Under the pieces are notes generated by a model. It worked only from the letters and a program-made list of their open reading frames with translations. It was not told the origin of the DNA and did no database searches. Position numbers and translations under genes: made by a program. A stretch of 64,000 nucleotides of DNA from Beroe forskalii. Taxonomy: Eukaryota > Ctenophora > Nuda > Beroida > Beroidae. Below are positions 61,344 to 64,000 of the stretch, piece by piece. The first letter of the stretch is position 1. Every line of letters begins with the position of its first letter. The DNA lies in the NCBI GenBank assembly GCA_011033025.1, contig WFMF01000025.1, positions 793,018 to 857,017 of the forward strand, read 5' to 3'.

Positions 61344-61493
61344 ACATAAGATTTTAGAATTTTCGAAATTTTGGGGTGTGATAATTTTTCCAGGTGTGTG
61401 ATAACTGTACAGTTATCACACCCCTCAAAGAACAGTTATCACACCTTTGAAAAATTATCACACCCTAAATTTAGAATTTTGTGATTCTTATGA
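61344..61493. mobile_element. 150-bp hairpin with GTGTGATAA motifs
   Basis: CATAAGATTTTAGAATTTT at the left faces AGAATTTTGTGATTCTTATG. Inside, GGGTGTGATAATTTTTCC faces GAAAAATTATCACACCC, and the centre is GTGTGATAACTGTACAGTTATCACAC (described as facing GTGATAACTG). Probable MITE. Confidence 0.8.
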
Positions 61494-61523
61494 AAGATCA
61501 TTTAAATCAGACTTTTAAGTCAA

Positions 61524-62105
61524 TGCTGTCACTCTATCACGATGCACCAGTGTATACATCTTACCTTATCTTGTTTTGGTTTCATGAGTCTATGCAATCA
61601 CCGTTCACGTTAGTCGTTACATGAGCACAAGACGACGTGCCAGTAAAGCAGTAAGACCACTTGCTCTCACTCCATTACGATACACCAGTGTATACATATT
61701 ATTATGTTATCTTGTTTTGGTTTCATGAGTTTATGTATACTTGTTGGTCATTATATGAGCCGCGCACCCACGTGCCAGTAAGACCACTTGCTCTCACTCC
61801 ATTACGATACACCAGTGTATACATATTATGTTATCTTGTTTTGGTTTCATGAGTTTATGTATACTTGTTGGTCATTATATGAGCCGCGCACCCACGTGCC
61901 AGTACGACCACTTGCTCTCACTCCATATCGATAAGTCGATACACCAGTGTAAACATTTATTGTGTTATCTTGTTTTGATTTCATGAGTTTATGTATACTC
62001 GTTACATGAGCCGCGCAAGCACGTGCCACAAGGACCACTTACCCTCACAACATGTCTATGGGTTATGATACACGACCGTATACAAAATATATTTTGTTGC
62101 TTTGG
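61524..62105. repeat. Satellite of about 127 bp, 4-5 copies
   Basis: Units begin near 61524, 61657, 61784, 61908 and 62035 and contain CCACTTGCTCTCACTCCATT, GATACACCAGTGTATACAT, CTTGTTTTGGTTTCATGAG and GAGCCGCGCACCCACGTGCC. Middle copies are very similar; the outer ones are diverged. The frames across them are repeat-derived. Confidence 0.92.
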
Positions 62106-62624
62106 CGTGATGCTTCTTGTTTTGGTGTTTTGTAAACTTGACATTCGTTACCCACAGTTTACACGTTGGTGGAATGTCACTTGTTTGAATGTGCCCGCAA
62201 TTTTCCAAAAAATGCGCGTCCTTTATTAAGGGGTTACACACTTGATGATCTTTCTATTTTGTTTCGTCATAGCTTGAGAAATATTGACGTTGTTATACAA
62301 TTCAATCGACAAACACTTTATAGTACCTAGTTGAATCAAAAGATATGACCTAAGTTCATGAAGTTATGAATATTCTGGACTTGGTTTTTTGTTCATACTT
62401 TCTTTGACTAATTTAAATTTACATAGCCACTCTTTATAATATAAAATTCCAGGCCACTTCGGAGCTTGATATTTTCAAGGTTCAATCAATTTCAAGCCTC
62501 CAGTTCAAAGGATTTTTATATTTAAAGGCTTCTAAATTCGCTTTCTTATTGGAAAACCAGTAAATATCCGCCGCTTTCTCGTTATATAATAGATTAATCA
62601 AACACCCTATGGATACGTTTATAT
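62106..62624. other. No gene recognised
   Basis: AT-rich flank between the satellite and the terminal element. Confidence 0.4.
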
Positions 62625-62696
62625 CAATATCACACTCGCCTTCGGCTCGAGTGATATTGGAATTATAGCACTCGCCTTCGGCTCGAGCAATATTAG
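62625..62696. repeat. Tandem CTCGCCTTCGGCTCGAG hairpins
   Basis: Two copies of CACTCGCCTTCGGCTCGAG, each followed by a TGATATTGGAATTA or CAATATTAG segment. CTCG..CGAG makes each a small stem-loop. It abuts the start of the third repeat unit. Confidence 0.8.
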
Positions 62697-64000
62697 AAAT
62701 TGGCGGACTGCTTGGTGACTCTTCGAGCTGCCGCGCACGTGACCAGCGCGTGACGTAACATGGGCCAATCAGAGGGCAGTAGGAGACGCTGGACGCGCGC
62801 AACTCAGCGCGTTCTCAGAGACAGATAGTCCTCGAACGCAGGACGATTCATCCGCTGAAAGGTACTCACGAATTAGAGACAGGACGGCAGAGGACCTGAG
62901 GTATGGTGATTCCACCTTAACCCAAACTTTCCAAGGTATTCAAGTATAAGTACATTGCTTGTTGAAACACTCGACTTAACTGCCAAGCGGGACCAAATAT
63001 GAGAGAGAAACGAGCTTCAAGTTGATCAAGAAGCGTTACTCATCTTCCAAGCAGTCTCAACGTAGGAGTCAATGCATTTGTTTTCTGATCAGGAAGTCCG
63101 ATGTTTTTCCAATCATATCCTGTATAATAATATTTCCTTGTGTTTGAAGAATCATGACAGACCTGAATATTGTTACAATCTTATGCTGTAAAAATTTGGA
63201 GCTGTTGTACCTTGTCTACCTTGAAATAGTCTGATCACCGTCTGATATCCAAAAAGCAAATTTGAAAGCTTGTTTATCATTAATTTATGCTCATTAAACT
63301 GAGTAATCACATTGAGGTACAAATAACGACGGAGAGACAGGGCTGCATAGATTGGGCGATTGGCTGCCAGAGCCTGTTTCATAATAAGAAACACTATTAT
63401 TGAACGTGTTCAAGTCCGACAAATTGTCTTGATTATGCTTTACCTACATAGTAATTCGAAAAGCATGCTATAAGCATAGCTATAAGCATCACCACAACAA
63501 TCTTTAATTTACACCATGTATCATTTCAGGTAACCCGACTATCGTCAGGTGGAACAAATATAGCGATCGACTGACTGAGATATGGCCTCTGTCATGACGA
63601 TTCGATTGGTGAGGTAGGAAATTCTAAATCACAATTGTGACCAGATTTTCTCTAAACTTATTACCCCGATAAAAATATTTCCTTGTGTTTCGATCCAAAT
63701 GAGATTTACTAGAAATGGCACAAAATCACAAATTTGGTCGCTAAAACAGTAGCATTTTGGCTTGTTATTATCTCACAAGCAATTTCTAAGATTTTGGGCA
63801 CTCACAAGGCGTTGATATAAGTCTTTTGTACACTTTAACAACATTATTGTGATTTCAGGCGACTCGCATGCTACACTCTATGGTGAAGATAAAGCTCTTG
63901 GAAGGCTGCCGGTTAAAGTTCGTCATATCATCTCGGTGGCACATTCTATACCTGATCCGAGGTAAGGAAGTTTTTGAGTACTCATCTGACCGAGCAAATT
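62697..64000 (+). mobile_element. Third copy of the 1.8-kb repeat unit, cut by window end
   Basis: Starts AAATTGGCGGACTGCTTGG, as in the right unit of the 43739-47504 palindrome (47504 inward), and runs collinearly through the CCAAT segment (62765), the 73-codon minus-strand frame (63173-63394) and the exon-like segment to the window edge. The tRNA-like part and any inverted partner would lie beyond 64000. Confidence 0.92.
63859..63961 (+). other. Exon-like segment in repeat unit, copy 3
   Basis: Identical over 103 nt to 44923-45025, with the same TTTCAG acceptor and GTAAGG donor. Confidence 0.45.

Overview
The window reads as nuclear DNA of an invertebrate animal. It is AT-rich and gene-poor, with spliced genes (GT-AG introns, mostly in phase), a G-protein-coupled receptor, a ciliary microtubule inner protein and an SRP14 ortholog. 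The assignment to a ciliated metazoan rests on those three genes. I cannot name the species or phylum. There is no sign of bacterial gene organisation.

Layout. (1) 1-1465 is a 52-bp minisatellite broken by a foldback element. (2) 2009-6346 is an inverted copy of 42214-49209 and carries the first three coding exons of the receptor on the minus strand. A 1106-bp palindromic element with an 8-bp target duplication interrupts this arm, and the other arm holds the matching empty site. (3) 6350-42200 has no gene I can support. It holds microsatellites and a long series of palindromic (foldback/MITE-like) elements at about 7.9, 14.2-15.4, 18.2-19.1, 23.9, 24.3, 24.9, 28.0, 31.9-32.5, 35.3-36.0, 38.4 and 40.3-40.8 kb. 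(4) 42214-49209 is the second arm, interrupted by a 3.77-kb palindrome (43739-47504) built from two inverted copies of a 1.8-kb unit. A third copy of that unit starts at 62697 and runs off the end. (5) 47795-50525 has six exons of a class A GPCR covering the N-terminus to TM5. (6) 52573-56378 has three 3' exons of a CIMIP2 (FAM166) family gene, with a 2.7-kb TTAA-flanked foldback element in its last resolved intron. (7) 56.5-60.1 kb is repeats and a MITE. (8) 60262-60579 is an intronless, intact SRP14 reading frame. (9) 61.2-64 kb is hairpins, a roughly 127-bp satellite and the third palindrome-unit copy.

The most notable observations are these. The two receptor copies differ at eight exon positions, all synonymous. 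In the minus-strand copy the first bases of introns 1 and 2 are replaced, without change of length, by the first bases of the next exon. This puts spliced-junction sequence into genomic DNA, either by cDNA-templated conversion or as an assembly-polishing artefact. Many unrelated palindromic element families are present, at least four of them flanked by TTAA. The three real genes do not form a pathway; they are neighbours in a repeat-rich region.
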